Positions 62,292 through 64,000 of a DNA stretch of 64,000 nt are shown in pieces. Position 1 is the stretch's first letter; each line of letters begins with the position of its first letter. The DNA is taken from NCBI GenBank assembly GCA_946626605.1, contig CAMOUL010000005.1, positions 1 to 64,000 of the forward strand, written 5' to 3'. The stretch is from an uncultured Bacteroidales bacterium. GTDB taxonomy: Bacteria; Bacteroidota; Bacteroidia; Bacteroidales; Paludibacteraceae. Below the pieces are notes generated by a model that was given only the letters and a program-made list of their open reading frames with translations, made no database searches and was not told where the DNA came from. A program made the position numbers and the translations under genes.

Positions 62292-63888
62292 ATCTCTCAA
62301 CCGGTGTGCCGGGGATTTGGTCGCCAAGCGTACTCATTGCGCAACGGAAGCCCACCTTCGACGAAGCCTTGTCTTGATCCATGTAACGACGGGTAGAGGG
62401 GTTCAACCAATAGATACGATCAGCCCAGGAGCCACCTTTATATACACGGCTCTTCTTTGTTACGCGCGGAGCCAAGATATCCGTCGGATCGGTCTTCACC
62501 TCGCTCAGGTTAGCTACACCAACGGTATCCAGCGGATAATCGGTGTCGATCAGGCTGGCGAAATCGCCGTCCAGCACGTCACGCTTATCATCCTCTTTAC
62601 CCCAGGTGATCTTGATACGACCTACAGAGTCCATCTCGAATTTGCCATTTTCATCCAGCACCGGACGGCTGTAGATGTTACCACGATAGGAGTTATACTC
62701 GCTGGTCTCCTGATAGGTCGTCTCGCGATATACATCCATTACCCACTCGTTTACGTTACCGGCCATGTTATACAGACCGAAATCATTCGGAGCAAACTCA
62801 TCCACCGGGTTGGTGATCACACGACGGTCATTCAGCGCACCGCTGACACCCATCATATCGCCACGACCGCGAACGAAGTTAGCCTGCATCTGACCCAGGT
62901 TCTTCTTACTCATATCACGGGGATGATAACCGCTCCAAGGATAAACCTTACCTTCGATGGTCAAACCATCCTCGCCGGCTACAGGAGCGTAAGCAGCAAA
63001 CTCCCACTCAGCCTCTGTCGGCAGACGATAACCGGTCACGAAGATACCGTCGGCGATATTCACCTTACGCTCCGCACCATAGCTATCCGTCTTCGGATGA
63101 CGACCATACTCCGGTACATACGTATCATCCATCAGATATTTCTCGGTATTGAATACAAACTTGTCACGAATCCACTCGAAGCTCGGGCGGTACATCGTTA
63201 CCGTCTGCTCGGGATCCTCGGGGCTGACCTCCTCATACGAGTACATCTCGTAGCCGGTCTCCTGCTCCCACTCGTCCTTGTAACCCTCATCGTCCGTCGG
63301 CTGCAAGTCAGCAAACGGAGGGATAACGATTGCGCCGGCATTGATCAACGCCATCTCGTTCACACGGTCCGTACGCCACTGGCAGTAATCCATCGCCTGC
63401 TCCCACGTCACACCTACAATCGGGTAGAACGAGAACGCCGGGTGCTCGAAATAGTTGTCCTCATACGGGTCGTTGTACGCCAGATCCTCACGCCATACCT
63501 TGTGGTCCGGACGAGCCTGATCTACCAACTCCGGAGCTACTGCGCCAAACACGAAGTCTAACCAGTGGAGATACTCGTTCCAGTTCAGGTTAGTTACCTC
63601 ATATTTGTCCATATAGAACGAACTAACTGTCAGCGTACGGGTCTCGTTGTTACGCGGAGCTGTCAGGAACTCATCCTTCTCACCTACCGTGAACGAACCA
63701 CCCTGGATAGGAACCATACCGACAGGGTTCACGTTTCCTACTCCTTCGTTCGCCTCAAAATTAGTTGTACGTTGGTCAAAATAATTCCAACCGGTGGTGT
63801 TGCTCACGCGGGTATTCAACTCACGTTTCTGGCACGAAACTGCCGTCATCGCCACCAAGACAATCAAAAGATACTTAACTTTTTTCAT
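62290..63888 (-). CDS. GldK/PorK/GldJ-family T9SS lipoprotein
   Basis: A 532-residue lipoprotein. The signal peptide (MKKVKYLLIVLVAMTAVSC) ends in a lipobox with Cys19. The rest has the formylglycine-generating-enzyme/sulfatase-modifying fold shared by GldK, PorK and GldJ: GGSFTVGEKDE, FYMDKYEVTNLNWNEYL, YPIVGVTWEQAMDYCQWR, YRLPTEAEWEFAA, FGLYNMAGNVNEWVMD, RVYKGGSW, VGFRCAMS. In T9SS bacteria GldK/PorK joins PorN in a ring under the outer membrane, and GldJ supports gliding or secretion. Length and sequence do not let me choose between GldK and GldJ. The gene would help export the giant proteins in this window. The ATG ahead of KKVKYLL is chosen because the upstream frame adds a charged, signal-free stretch. 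gcvH follows. Confidence 0.85.
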   Translation of the reverse strand: MKKVKYLLIVLVAMTAVSCQKRELNTRVSNTTGWNYFDQRTTNFEANEGVGNVNPVGMVPIQGGSFTVGEKDEFLTAPRNNETRTLTVSSFYMDKYEVTNLNWNEYLHWLDFVFGAVAPELVDQARPDHKVWREDLAYNDPYEDNYFEHPAFSFYPIVGVTWEQAMDYCQWRTDRVNEMALINAGAIVIPPFADLQPTDDEGYKDEWEQETGYEMYSYEEVSPEDPEQTVTMYRPSFEWIRDKFVFNTEKYLMDDTYVPEYGRHPKTDSYGAERKVNIADGIFVTGYRLPTEAEWEFAAYAPVAGEDGLTIEGKVYPWSGYHPRDMSKKNLGQMQANFVRGRGDMMGVSGALNDRRVITNPVDEFAPNDFGLYNMAGNVNEWVMDVYRETTYQETSEYNSYRGNIYSRPVLDENGKFEMDSVGRIKITWGKEDDKRDVLDGDFASLIDTDYPLDTVGVANLSEVKTDPTDILAPRVTKKSRVYKGGSWADRIYWLNPSTRRYMDQDKASSKVGFRCAMSTLGDQIPGTPVER

Positions 63889-63932
63889 ACTATTTTTGAT
63901 GTGTTTATTATATGTGCACACGTTTCAGCCTG

Positions 63933-63964
63933 CAAAGATACACATTTTTTCTCAAAAAAACCAA
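63933..63964 (-). promoter_or_regulatory. Promoter of the GldK-like gene
   Basis: TTG (complement of 63962-63964), 21 nt, TATCTTTG (complement of 63933-63940). It predicts a 5' UTR of about 40 nt. Confidence 0.72.
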
Positions 63965-64000
63965 ACTTTTGAGCAAAAAATGAAAAAAAAACGTATTTTT

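Overview
The window looks like a chromosomal piece of a Bacteroidales (Bacteroidota) genome with a type IX secretion system (T9SS). Three things support this. Several transcription units carry a Bacteroidota-type promoter (TTG, 20 nt, TAnnTTTG). Six very large secreted proteins end in T9SS-type C-terminal tails. A GldK/PorK/GldJ-type lipoprotein sits at the right edge. No rRNA, tRNA, integrase, transposase or CRISPR array was found. I could not place the organism below order level.

Left half (1-27.6 kb): two paralogous modules on the minus strand. Each has a 69-bp leader identical between the modules, a giant repeat-rich surface protein (3731 and 3151 aa), a 45-nt spacer, a small secreted protein ending in a membrane helix plus basic tail, and then a toxin-antitoxin locus bounded by near-identical hairpins. 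The first TA locus is an intact ParE-type pair. The second keeps a VapB-like antitoxin, but its PIN toxin is reduced to a remnant fused to the 3' end of a ParE gene. Between the modules lie an accessory cluster (two tandem paralogous P-loop NTPases, two unknown proteins, a four-helix-bundle suffix protein) and another ParE pair with a 43-aa antitoxin.

Middle (27.6-31.9 kb): upstream of the second module are a HARE-HTH/GIY-YIG nuclease gene and a gene for a HEPN-like protein, a plausible nuclease/RNase defence pair. They are followed by a cluster of hairpins whose stems co-vary, a 6S RNA gene on the minus strand, and a plus-strand DUF4421-like outer-membrane protein gene that may be leaderless.

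Right half (31.9-64 kb): a minus-strand operon of an outer-membrane barrel, an OmpA-family protein and two T9SS cargo proteins of about 1.1 kb residues; two further giant fibronectin-III / jelly-roll adhesins (3137 and 3323 aa); gcvH; and the GldK-like lipoprotein. Most coding capacity is therefore surface display. The cargo proteins presumably leave through the Sec pathway and T9SS, to which the lipoprotein belongs.

An unexpected pattern is that many intergenic spacers consist of 7- or 8-nt-period degenerate tandem arrays. The unit sequence differs between loci while the period is kept.
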